Shown here: piece after piece, positions 49,032 to 59,790 of the stretch
Position numbering within the stretch: the stretch's first letter is position 1
How the letters are laid out: the number at the start of each line of letters is the position of its first letter
Source: Gremmenia infestans
Lineage: Eukaryota > Ascomycota > Leotiomycetes > Helotiales > Hamatocanthoscyphaceae
Assembly (NCBI GenBank): GCA_032629725.1
Contig: JAFEVB010000010.1
Coordinates: 1,364,001-1,428,000 of the forward strand
Direction of reading: 5' to 3'
Length of the DNA: 64,000 bases
Program-made: the position numbers and the translations under genes
Notes under the pieces: generated by a model
Database searches by the model: none
The model's input: the letters and a program-made list of their open reading frames with translations, nothing else
What the model was told of the DNA's origin: nothing

Positions 49032-50043
49032 ATGCGCTGCACATTCCGCCTCCTGGCCTCCGTAAAGCCAGCCCGGTATCTCGAAGCCGGCACACCCACG
49101 GGCCTCACAGGCCTCTTCACTCACCCCTCACCACGCTCAACGCTCGTCTACCTGTACTCGCGAACACTTGACGCCCTATCCGAATTGCCCGAAACATCCC
49201 TATACCGTCAATCGACCGAGGCGCTGACCAAACACCGTCTTAACATTGTCTCGGCGGTAGTGCCAGAAGGTTACAAGGAATGGTCTGCGATAACCAAGCA
49301 AATTATGAGTGAGAATCCAGAGGCATTTGCGCGCCAGGACAAGGTGCAGGGAATGGATGTTAGTCTTGAGGGGAAAATGACACAAGAGACGTCTGATGGG
49401 AAGGTGTTTATCAAGAGGCGTGTGGTGCCGGAGTATGATGAGCGGGTCGTGGAGTGGGATGGGGAGAAGCCTTTGAAGGGGGGTGTGGAGATGGGGACGA
49501 CGGTTGGGTTTGAGGATGGGACGAAGAGGGTAGAATTGCCAGAAGAGCCGCTGTTGACTGTTGCGCAGTAAGTGATACTTCCTGCCGTGTTTGGTTTCTT
49601 TGTGGAGTGAGGGTGAAGTCCCTTTTCATGATGAGATATTTTGGTCCGTGTTGCCGAGCGGCCTCAAGAACCGTCAGATGACGATCACCAACGCATTCAA
49701 GTGCACCTCTGAATCCCTTATTATATTACACCTATACCACAGTTCTGCTTGCAGACTGGGTGCTGTAAATTGAGAGGCGAGAGCATCAAGCTAATCAAAG
49801 TCGCAGAATCGAAGAAATCGAGAATAAGATCGGTGCTGGACTCATTGAAGAGGTCATCCAGGTTGCGGAGGGGGAATTGAAGCTTGTAGATGTGTTGAAG
49901 AGATCAGAAGTGTAAGTTTACTCTTTGCTGTGTAGTTCTTGATATTCGCTAACAATTGCTACAGCTGGCAGGACTTGGAAGAGAAGCCGGTTGAGGGACA
50001 ATGGTCATATTTCATGCGCGATACAGCTTCGCCTACGACATAA
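49032..50043 (+). CDS. NADH:ubiquinone oxidoreductase 29.9-kDa subunit (NDUFA5-like)
   Basis: Three exons (49032-49567, 49807-49911, 49965-50043) give 239 residues. This is the accessory subunit of complex I called NUFM or the 29.9-kDa subunit in filamentous fungi and NDUFA5 in animals; it sits on the matrix arm. The start ATG 49032 begins MRCTFRLLASVKPARYLEAG, a mitochondrial presequence. The NDUFA5-like domain has STLVYLYSRTLDALSELPET, SLYRQSTEALTKHRLNIVSA and VPEGYKEW. The C-terminal extension reads QIEEIENKIGAGLIEEVIQV then KPVEGQWSYFMRDTAS. An upstream in-frame ATG at 48927 would add 35 residues that do not look like a presequence. The first intron of 239 bases is longer than its neighbours. 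Confidence 0.9.
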
Positions 50044-50683
50044 ACACCACCGCAAAAATAAGAGAGAACTCGACATCGAGGACTTTACTGGACGCGTTGT
50101 AAAGTACAAAAGACTTGTAAATAAATTATACATCGTTTTTACGCACGACAGTAAGGGCCAAGTCTAGGTCTATTAGACCATACTACTTTTCTGAGAGCCT
50201 TGCAAGTGCTCCTCACTCGCTCCCGAATCATCCTTATACCAGTACCTTTCCTATTAATTGGGGCCGAGCTGAAATGTACTACAATGTCAACGTGACCCAA
50301 TATAGCATAAAAATGACCTATATCTAATTCCTTACTATAATACTATAAGGGGTGTATTAAATTGACTTGGGAGTAATATTATTCCCATTGAAGCTAGAAA
50401 TACATTACAGATAGAACGACAGATTACACAACACTACTATTATGCTATGATAATAATTATAAGAAAAGCTATCTAGAAAGCTATAAGTAGGGTGCCGGCC
50501 CAATTAGGTTTAGCTCACTGTCGCGCACTAAAAAGGTTTAGCTCTAGCTTGGTTTCATTGATTTTATCCGTGATGTTCTACTTGTACGTACAACAGTTTC
50601 TCTAATCTTGTGTGAAATATTTCAAAGATTTTATATAATCTCCATTTCTACTCTACCTATCTCCTTCGATGCTATAAAGGGGC
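50044..50683. other. AT-rich spacer, start of the gene-poor part
   Basis: No gene or identifiable repeat was seen. From here on, spacers become long and AT-rich. Confidence 0.45.
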
Positions 50684-51885
50684 ATGGAGCACAGCAAATG
50701 GAATCCCTTCAAAGGCAAGGGCCCTGATAAAGAAGCCCATAATCCTTTAGAATTAACTCAAGCGCAACCATACAGCCCAGTAGAATTAGACGCAGCACCC
50801 GGCCCGTCGACCACGCAACCCCAGTATTCCAGCGGGCTGGAACTAGCGCCTCAAAATGGATTTGGATTTTATACCACGGCACAGTATGATAGTGGGCTAG
50901 AAGTCGCGCCCCAAGATGGGATATACCCCGAGCGCGCACAGCCACAGTACGACGAGGGTCTCCAAGTCATGGCGCCAACACCAGGATCCCAGAAACCAGC
51001 ACACCCCATCATATCCAACCCAAACCGCAGGATCGAGTGTGGGGTTTGGAATGAAATGAAGTGGTATGCGGGGAAGGGCGGGTTGGCGATGACAATGAGT
51101 AGGCGCTCGACGCTGATTAAAGATACCATTTGGGAGGTCAATGGCTTGGGGTGGGGGATTCTGTGGATTAGGGGTAGGACGATGTCGTTAAATAGGGAAA
51201 GGCGTATGTTTTTTTCTTCGATTTTATGTTCTCTATTATAAGCAATAGTATATATGACTACCAATATTTCAAGGCTAATTCAAGAAATTGCATAGATTTT
51301 ACGGATCCCAAAGGAAATCCGCTTTTCGTGATGCAGAAACAGGACTTGAGCACCCGCGTAGCGCAAACAGCGGATGGCAGAGTTCTTTTTAGTATCAAGA
51401 GGGCGCTTGGTTGTAAGTAGAGAATGATTGCGAAGCCTAGATAGATTGGCAGCTGATGATTATATAGTGAAGCCGCAGTTCTCGGCGGAGTTTACGAATG
51501 TCTGGGATGAGCAGGCGGTGACTTGGGATGTGAAGGGGAGTCCTGTTAGGCGCGGTCTTGATATTACTGTAAGTACCACTAGTCCGGTTGTGCATAAAGA
51601 AAGTGCAACGACTAATTACGTTTGCGAAGTGCAATGGGGTACGAATAGGCTCGGTGACCAGACCGAAGAGCGGTTTGAGGGAAATGTTCTCGGAGACATG
51701 CACTGTGCGTACTTCTACTTCTACTTCCTCTTCTTCTTGAGGCGTGCTGTACCGTCCCTTAGCAGATATTAATTGAATATATACAGTATGTCGTTACCCT
51801 TGGACCTGGTCTTGATTATACCATTATGGCTGCCATCGCTGTAGCATATGATGATATCAGAGTCCATGAAGGTGTTTCTTGGTGA
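50684..51885 (+). CDS. LURP-one-related (tubby C-terminal-like fold) protein
   Basis: Five exons (50684-51203, 51296-51412, 51468-51568, 51630-51704, 51787-51885) close to one frame of 303 residues. About 110 N-terminal residues are low-complexity with imperfect repeats of QYSSGLELAPQ, QYDSGLEVAPQ and QYDEGLQVMAP. The rest fits the LOR barrel: GLAMTMSRRSTLIKDTIWEV, FTDPKGNPLFVMQKQDL, RVLFSIKRALG, KPQFSAEFTNVWDEQAV, and the final central helix after CTYVVTLGPGLDYTIMAAIA. The fold is shared with tubby and phospholipid scramblase; ligand and role in fungi are unknown. Each junction has consensus donors. Exon 4 is only right if the 61-base intron 51569-51629 (GTAAGT...ACTAAT...AAG) is spliced. 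Reading through it leaves the final exon out of frame. Confidence 0.75.
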
Positions 51886-52965
51886 AGCAAGCTCCACCAG
51901 TAAGGATTTATCAGAGACTAAGGTATCACAGTAGAACGAACGGTTGGCCTTGTTGATCTTTACTTATAAGATTGCAACTGCCTTCGTACGGGAGTTACAT
52001 GAAGCTTTACGAATCTTTCAAGTCTTATATGCCCTAAAGCGATTAAGCAAGTAGTTTAAGGCTAATACGGGTATTCACCCTAGCCGCTGTTACAAATTAT
52101 AATAGAATCAGAATCAGCGATAGATGCGAATTCAATAATATTTCGGAGGATTCAACTGCTACTAGGTGAATCACGGCGAAATGTATTCCAACTCTCTTAT
52201 ACCAAACCTCATATTAGCTCAAAAGTTGCATTCTGATTACTTGTATCGTTTTCGGGGAAGGCGGAGAGGGAGGCGGGGAAGAGGCGCGTGAAGATATTAT
52301 TATCCTACTATTCTACTTAGCTCTTTGACTTCTAGGCGTTTTATCTCTGACTATAATAAATCTCAATCTTAATAACTTACATCACTATAAACTATCTGCT
52401 GGCTTTCAAATCCTTGCGATATACACTTTGATTTGCAGATACGTGCTTGAAATCTCAAGTCAAGAATTGCTAGAGATTTGTTTTATATACAGCGCTCTTA
52501 CTTCTAGAAAGTTGACCTAAGGTGCTCTCTCGAGAATCATATGCTACTCTTTTCCATTTTTAAAGCCTCTCTTATAGTCCGGTTGATTCTAACTCAAATA
52601 ATTAGAGTAGAAGTGCTTTAGTTTTACTTAACCTTCTTATGCTTTAAATCAAGGTGAATATCCTTTAGGGATTATAATTCGAGTATACTCATAAACTAGG
52701 ATTCTTTTAGTTCTTAGTAAATAAGGTTACAATGAATTCTGAACTTAGTGACTGCAATGATTGCCTTGGTACATCTGTACAAACTCACTACTTAAGGGTT
52801 CTCTCTTCCCCCTAATTCATAACTTTTTCTCTATCAATAACCACTTTCAAAACTCACTAATCACAAGATCATTAAAAACTTTTGCACTTGCCCCTTTCCT
52901 CAACTTACCTTCTTACAATCAAGTCTGCCTCCACTCATTCCAGCTTCATCAATTCAGTCGCCAAT
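51886..52965. other. AT-rich spacer
   Basis: About 1.1 kb without coding signal. A 16-base word at 52161-52176 (ACTAGGTGAATCACGG) repeats, with one mismatch, the word at 1639-1654. Confidence 0.45.
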
Positions 52966-53578
52966 ATGCAGTTCTCTAAAGTTATTCTCTCCGTACTTGG
53001 CTTTGTTGCCTGCACCCAAGCTGCGTCCCTTGCTATTCAGAACAAAGACAGAACCGACCTCGTGCTGTGCTTTATGCCTAACTCTGAAGGTTAAAAAGGA
53101 TACGATAATGTCTAAGTTCATGCGAATAGCAGAGTCGTTACTGGCATTGATATTGGTTGGACTGGGAAGATTTGGACTATTGTCCCCGGTGGAGATTGCT
53201 CCAAAGAGCGTAAGTAACTAACTCATATTATTTTTATTTTAGTAAGACTCCGGAGTCTTAGGACCTCCAGATACTCCCAAATCCTATGCGTTTCTTGATC
53301 AAGCAATGCTGATTTCCACAGTCTATGCTGGTACCGTTGAGGGCGAGCTGAAATTCAACGGTTGGGATTGCCTCACCTCTTACGACATTAGCACCACTCG
53401 CAACTGCTGTTTCAACGACGGAATCCACAGAATTTACCCTGCCGATGTCAGTGGCTACAATACCGGCTGCTATAGAATCCCCTGTGACGATGTCTACCAT
53501 TTTGAAGGTGATAAGGACGCCATTCACTCCACCACTACTGATAACATGGTCGTCGAAATTGGTCTTGAGAATCGTTGA
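52966..53578 (+). pseudogene. Small secreted protein gene with two in-frame TAA codons
   Basis: Exons 52966-53209 and 53247-53578 give 192 codons in one frame. The start MQFSKVILSVLGFVACTQAA is a clear signal peptide. The mature part includes HANSRVVTGIDIGWTGKIW, GELKFNGWDCLTSYDIS and paired cysteines (NCC, GCYRIPCDD). It resembles the small secreted ascomycete proteins annotated as 'DNase1 protein', a loose match from memory. Codons 53092-53094 and 53113-53115 are both TAA within this frame. Each is one C-to-T change from CAA, as repeat-induced point mutation would cause. The only alternative is a 27-base GT-AG intron removing both, which is shorter than fungal introns normally are. A functional secreted protein is therefore unlikely, though transcripts would settle it. 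Confidence 0.6.
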
Positions 53579-56064
53579 TTCCGCCGACATCATTGATCCT
53601 GCACCCCTTGCTCGACAAGCTTCTTATCCCACTCTCACTGCTACTGACCTTAGTGTGCTGCTCAGCAAGTTCAACCTCACTCGCCAGAACTAGAACCCCT
53701 CACAAATTCCCTTGCCGGCCTTTTGCTTTTCACCTCTTAGCCTTGTCTGCTCTCTCTCGCATCTCTCTCTCGGCGTCTTCATTTTAAGATTTTTGGATTT
53801 TACAGCGTATGCATCCTCGATTTGGTTTGTGCTTTCATGGCGTTGGTGTTGGCGTTTCGTTCTGGGAACTTGACGGGCCACACTTTACTTCCTCGTCTTC
53901 TGCATTTTCGACTTCAGGTTTTGGTATTTTGGGTATGCTGGATGGATTGGACATTCTTGGATCTTGAATCTTGGAATTTCGATCTTGTTGGGTGCTGGAC
54001 AGCCAGAGGCATCACTTGCACGGTCCTACTTTTGCACTTATACATCATCCGACAACATTTCCCCTGCACCTGCTTTGACGTTTCACTGCTCGCATTGGAA
54101 ACTTCTGCCTTTCTCCGCGCGTTGCTTTCACACAATCATTCATATTCAGTCAATACAATCTTCTTTGACTGCATAATCGTTTTCAACTTTGTGACTTCAA
54201 AGAACTCAATCAACAATCAAGCGATACCCCTGAGCATCAAAGTCACCTGCGCAATACACCACGTGAAGTCAGGAATATACTAAAACTTACGCGTGATTTA
54301 ATTACCTTGTATTAAATGCCTCTTTAGGAGTCGAAACAGCCATCTAGAAAGTCGCAGAGCTCGAAACTGTTAGTGAATAAGCACGTGACACAGCCCAGAT
54401 TTTGGATGATTGTGAAACGACTTACATTCCCTATGGAGCTTCTCGTTGTAGAACAACAATTTCAGACTATGAATACCATAGCGTGTAGGTACACCCCCTT
54501 TTCCTGATGCCAAACAAGTAATTGTTCTTCCGCAAAGGAATTGGAGAAATAAGCTAAGATGGTAGGACTTTAGAAAAAGAATAAAACGATAGATATTTGT
54601 TGCAAAAGACCATCTATAGAGAAAACCGTCACGTTAAAAGAATATTCATTAAGTAATATATTTATATTTATCACAAGGCAAGTTGTTTCTATCCTAGCCT
54701 TACTATCTAGCGACTTGTTCTAGGGTTCAAACCCCCGCATTTGTATAAGGGTCGAAAATAATCTCGTATGAATAATTTAGAAAGTAGGTACAATTAAGGT
54801 AGTATATAGTTTATTCTAGCTGGCGACGTCATATTGGATCCATCTTTACGAAAGATCTTAGGATGCGGAGTGATCATCGGAGCAGAACCTCTCCTATAAT
54901 CGGCGGGGGGCATGATTTAAATCAGATATGGAATTCAAGGGTGCCGATAGTCTATTTGGGACGGTATCAAACCTGGTGAACTTCTTCTTGCGCCTGACTT
55001 GTGGGGCCGTGCCTTAATCTAAATAGCCGATTGATCCTATAGATAAGCATTTGCGGCACGGTGCTCCCTCGAAAGTTTTATCGCCATCTATTGGCCACTC
55101 AAGCGATTAGGATTACTGTAAAACAAGGAGGAAGCAAGGAGGAAAGACAATCACGGTGACACCGAAGTACTTATATCAAGATTTACGTGCTTGTACTAGA
55201 AAGCCAACAGAAATCTACAGCACATCCTTTAGACCTAGAAAGTTCTTCTGAGAGGTAGAGAAGCTGCAAATTTTGCTGCGGTTAGCTTTAATTTTAAGAT
55301 TATCTTACCTTTTTCCACCGCCGAGTAAATCTACGCAGAGGGGGTAATGCTAATGAATTCTCTGATATTTAAATTGTCGCGTTATAAGCATCTGATATTT
55401 AAGCATATTTCACTTTATGTCTAGGACTTATAGGTCCAGACTATATACTTTTATCGAGATTCTTCTATAGGAGCTGCTATAAAAAAATCAACCATGGCAT
55501 TACCTCTACCACCCCTCTCCTCTATGGGGTTGATTTGGCCTAGGCCAAAGTATTGAAGTGGTTAACGGTATATCAATCTATAGATTAGACTAGTTCAACT
55601 AATCGATATACTAAGTCCTAAATGTCGAAGGGAAACCCATCTAATCCTTTTTATATAGGTGAATGAAATGTAACATTTGCATACAAGAAAAGGAGATCTT
55701 TATTTCGGCCGCACTAATAACGTATAAAAACTTGAGCTAAATTATTAGAGTACTAAAACGTGGTCATGGTTCTAGAAAGGTCGGGATTCAGTCCCCTTAT
55801 CCCAACAATCAAAGCCCTATTTTCTATGTCATACTTTTCGCTGCAAGTGGAAGGAATAATCCTGAAGGATTAAACATCTATACTAAGACCCCAAGAAAGA
55901 CAAGGATCCTTTCATAGATGTATAAGGTAGATCTATATCATATAAATGTACTTAGATAACAGATGATTCCGTTATTTACCTTTTTACAACTCCAGCCATT
56001 ACCACTATAGCCTTCACCGCTCTCACTTGAGTCTACTCTGATATTCATTTATACATTATACATT
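53579..56064. other. 2.5-kb AT-rich gene-poor region
   Basis: No gene was supported. The frame 53822-54283 has no protein-like features. From about 54300 the sequence is AT-rich. It contains a perfect 16-base palindrome (55534-55549, core GGCCTAGGCC) and, just after it, inverted GTATATC/GATATAC arms. Words like GGGTTCAAACCCC near 54724 resemble a tRNA B box without a cloverleaf. Confidence 0.45.
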
Positions 56065-58349
56065 ATGTATTTAAACTTCATTTCTTTCATTTCTCTTCTT
56101 GCTACCGTCCCACTTGCTTCAGCAGCACCACAGGCTCGCCCAACGGGCTCTGCAGGTGTAGCAGCCAGCACCAATACCAGCCCAAAAGCGACTTCACGTG
56201 TTGGTTGGAATACGACTTCACGTGCCAGCACTGGAATTCATCTATCCACCAATCTTGCTAGGGTAGCCTCGAAAGCTGCTGTAGTATCTCCTCTGGCCCC
56301 ACTAGCTGCCAATACGACAGGGTGCACTATAGGCAATAAGAATGATGGCTCTGGCAACAAATTCTGTACTTGCGCCGGTTCAGGTACTGCATCTGCCAGC
56401 AGTTTTAGCACGCTTTTGGCATACTCGAGAGGTAGCCTTACAACGGTGTGTAATACCGTACCAACTGGTTGGGTCCATGTTCCCGAAGTTGCAGAGGACA
56501 GTTTAGATGCCTGGGGGAAGTGGGCAACACCACCATCTGATGCTGGATCAGATTGTATAACTGCAGAGGTACTTGATACCGTTTGTTGGAAGACTCTTGA
56601 TATGGACGATTATGTGAAGTGGTGGTGGGGAGCATTCAATGGTACTTGCGACGGCAAGGCCTTTGCCGAATGTTTCTATATTGCCATGACACCATATGCT
56701 CCTGCGGATTGTTCTATATTTGGAGGCAAGTGCAACGCGCCAGATTGGGATGACTTCAAAGGAAAATGGAACGATGTGAGGAATGCTTACGTCGCGGTAA
56801 GTCATCTTTCGTTCCTCTATATTGCTTACGCTGACATCGAATATGTAGTGGAATATCTATAACATTAGTAAGTTATATCTGCGACTTATAACTCCCGCAC
56901 TATCTCGACAAGCCTGCCTAAGAAACCTACACGCTCAAACTACTTTTGCTTCTCTGGGAACTCTCCCTAGGACTATATGCGCCGTCAGGAATTCTCTTGT
57001 CTATTAAGCTCACGAAAACGGTTCAAAAAAAGTAAGTGCTAACTGTCAATAATGTACAGATTCTTTTATCGAGCAGTACTGGACTTCGATTGGGAATGCA
57101 GTAGGTCTAGTGGAGGGTAATATCGGCAAAATTGTTCAACTCATCGACCCAGTCGCGAAAACCAAGTAAGCGATAATTTTATCGTCTCTATTCTTTTCTA
57201 CACCGATCCTACCAACGATCGTTTCATCTTCTCATACTGTTGGCCGATTTGCTCGAAACAAAATGCTAATCTGTTGTAGTGTTGTACTGGATAGTTTCAT
57301 GCAAGCGTTGACGAGTGGCCTAGCATTTGTCCCGGGACCAGAAGCTGTCATTGGTAAGGTTTTGCTCGCTGCGGCAGCACAGTCTGGCTTTGTTGAAAAG
57401 TTTGTACTACCTATGGGCAACACAGCGAATGATCAGGAGGAAACGCTGCAAGATCTTTCTGCAAACGCAAGCACATTCTTGTCTAAAATGCAGTCCAATA
57501 TCGCCCAGACTCTCCCGGGTCTTCTCAACGATGTCGATACCTTTGCGGCTACGGCTGCGAGTGGTTCTATGAGCCAGTTCCTACCTTCCCTGGATGACCT
57601 CGCAACCAATGCTCAGAAAGGCCTTAACACATATGTAATCTCCCAAGCCTATCAAGCACGTGGAGTCTTTATTGCCCGCGCTCTCAACACTTCGTAAGCA
57701 ACCTTTCCTTTGTTTCCTCCCCAAAATGGTGTTTCGGCCTCCTCGAGCCTTGCTTCCTAGATAAGCAATCGTACTAATTCGTCGCAGTGTTCGCGCTCTC
57801 CAGACTAATGGTACTAAACTTACATACAAATTAACTTGCAACTCGGATTACGATTCGAATGGTCAGTGTGATACCTTCTGGTACGATCCAGTTGACGACA
57901 CGACTTACGCACTTATTAGCGCGGATTCCTCAAACAGAAAAAGTGACTATACCAAGGATTTGAATACATTTCTAGGAGATATGACCACTGGTGAACTACT
58001 ATTCAAAGGTGCTGAGAAGTGTGCAGCGGCGGCGGGGGGAAACCATGGCACCAGCAATAGTTCGGTGACATCATTTAGCAACAATATTTTCAACGCCGAT
58101 TGCCTTTCCAGCATGACAGTGTGTACCTGGAATATGGCTCCATCAAAAGGACATTTTGAGCCATTATTCTCCGACTGCGCTGATTGGGATGCTTTCACGC
58201 CTATAGCACGCCATTCAGGAGTGGAAAATAATGCAGGAATAGGGGGTCCATGCCCATATGCTACAGATGGAAGTGGGTTGCCTTATTTCCGGGCGTTTAG
58301 GCAATACCTTGGATGGGGAGTTTGGATGCAGCGAAAGCTAACGATATAA
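56065..58349 (+). CDS. 610-aa predicted secreted protein of unknown function
   Basis: Five exons (56065-56796, 56849-56867, 57060-57165, 57280-57693, 57788-58349) keep one frame. The second is a 19-base microexon. MYLNFISFISLLATVPLASA is a signal peptide, followed by a Ser/Thr/Ala-rich stretch. The central part has many Cys and Trp residues: GWVHVPEVAEDSLDAWGKW, CWKTLDMDDYVKWWWGAFNG, CNAPDWDDFKGKWNDVRNAY. A helical hydrophobic region follows (LTSGLAFVPGPEAVIGKVLL, then an amphipathic LSANASTFLSKMQSNIAQTL). The C-terminal domain contains TYKLTCNSDYDSNGQCDTFW and FRAFRQYLGWG. No catalytic motif was recognised. I believe similar uncharacterised secreted proteins exist in ascomycetes. Isolation inside AT-rich DNA fits an accessory, possibly host- or competitor-facing protein, which is inference only. 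Confidence 0.72.
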
Positions 58350-59290
58350 TAATCTGTTCTTCCACTGCTGGTGATATGTAAAAATATAAAGTTATTGCAG
58401 TATGAACTGTACTTGAAGTCTTGAATTATTTGTAATTTAGAGCCCAATTGAGAGGACAATACATTTTATCGATACGTACATGATCTAGGCCTAGGAGTTT
58501 TGCGTTTATTTTCGTCGAAACATAGCGGATTTCGTGCTAGCCCTTGTTAGAGGGCAATTTCCTATATGGTGTATCAATATTTCTCTGCTAACAGATGCAT
58601 TTCTTTTTTTAATTTCGATATGTCTTGCGCCAATAGAGACTATTTGGTTTCTGTTTGATGTTATAAAGAGCATATATTATCAAGGGCCCAGGCAACATTT
58701 CCCTTTTCGTTGTAGTTTGAAGGGCTTAAATTGACGCAATGAGTACTAAGATTGGAGAAATTTTGTAACGCGTTGGCGCTGTTGTGTGTAACTTCTGGAT
58801 TCCATTAAGAAACCTATCTTAAGTAGCGGCGTGCTTGATCCATAACCCTTTCTTGAAAAGAAAACCTCCCTCATAAATAATTTGCCGCAAAATTGACCCA
58901 ACCTTTGCAGCTTCTGCATGAACACCCGTCTGCCGTTTTTGTCTCGATATTCGCATTCGTAGTAATCCCCTATGGCCAAAAAATTTCTAGAAGAGGATTT
59001 AGCTTTTCTTCTTTATCTACGTTTGAAATAGGGGTAAACGATCCATGAGGCGCATCGGTGAATCTCTGGAGGCCGTAAGCCTGGAAATATCTCGCTGCAT
59101 GAAACAAAAAGGAGCTCCAATTAGGCCGTCTAATGTCTAGACCCTCCCCGTCTTCTCAAGGCATTCATGGCCGCGAGGGAAGCATCATATTTAAAGACAA
59201 GCGTAATTTCCAGAACCTCGAGGAAAGTAAAACACAGAAGTGATGCCAGCATATGCTCGCAGAACATAATCTCTCCATCTCTCATTATCA
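58350..59290. other. AT-rich spacer
   Basis: No gene was recognised. Open frames are short and of ordinary random quality. Confidence 0.4.
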
Positions 59291-59790
59291 TGGCGCCTAG
59301 AATTTTCGAACGGTATGAAGTAGCTCTGGCGCATGCTTGGCAATGCGTCCCAGTACCCGATGATCTAATTCTTCTGAGAGTAGATCAAACCAGACTATTT
59401 AGACCGTGTCAAACTTCAAATCAACCCAGAGAGGCAGTGTCTGGCAACCGAAGCCTCTTTGAAGGTGTAGATTATGTTCTGGCTGATTTGAGAAAGGGGA
59501 GACGAAGCTCAAAGTGTTCAGCGTCTCAAAACGACTTTCTTGGTTGACGTGCAGTGTTTGAGGAAACCTGCGCTTTGCATCCTTCCTAGCTCGATCATAT
59601 ATTCGAATTCCGCGACTAGACTCGAAGCTACGAGGGTCGGGAATTGGAACGCAGCCTCCTGATAATCCCACGTGGCGGGACCCTGTAACAATCAAAAGTT
59701 TCCAAATTCTCTAATAGGGAGACTCAGATATAGAGTGAACTCTGCGGGGATTTTCATTTGTGGGGTAGGAGACTGTACAGCCTGCTCAAG
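59291..59790 (-). pseudogene. Relic of a 2EXR-family gene
   Basis: On the minus strand about 59760-59700 reads EFTLYLSLPIREFGNF, like the FxxFxxLPxEIRxxIW opening of the ascomycete 2EXR family. A frame change follows, then SSRGIRIYDRARK and LHVNQESRFETLN at about 59620-59520, the family's second hallmark. After a TAA near 59399 the same frame continues FDLLSEELDHRVLGRIAKHA before another stop. The stops and the frame change make it non-functional. 2EXR proteins are abundant, fast-duplicating and of unknown function. Confidence 0.5.

Noticed and set aside
53822..54283. 153-codon plus-strand frame after the secreted-protein relic
   Set aside because: Trp/Leu/Phe-rich without domain or signal; more likely 3' sequence of the relic and random frame.
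59167..59547. 126-codon plus-strand frame
   Set aside because: It overlaps the 2EXR relic on the other strand, which explains the open frame better.
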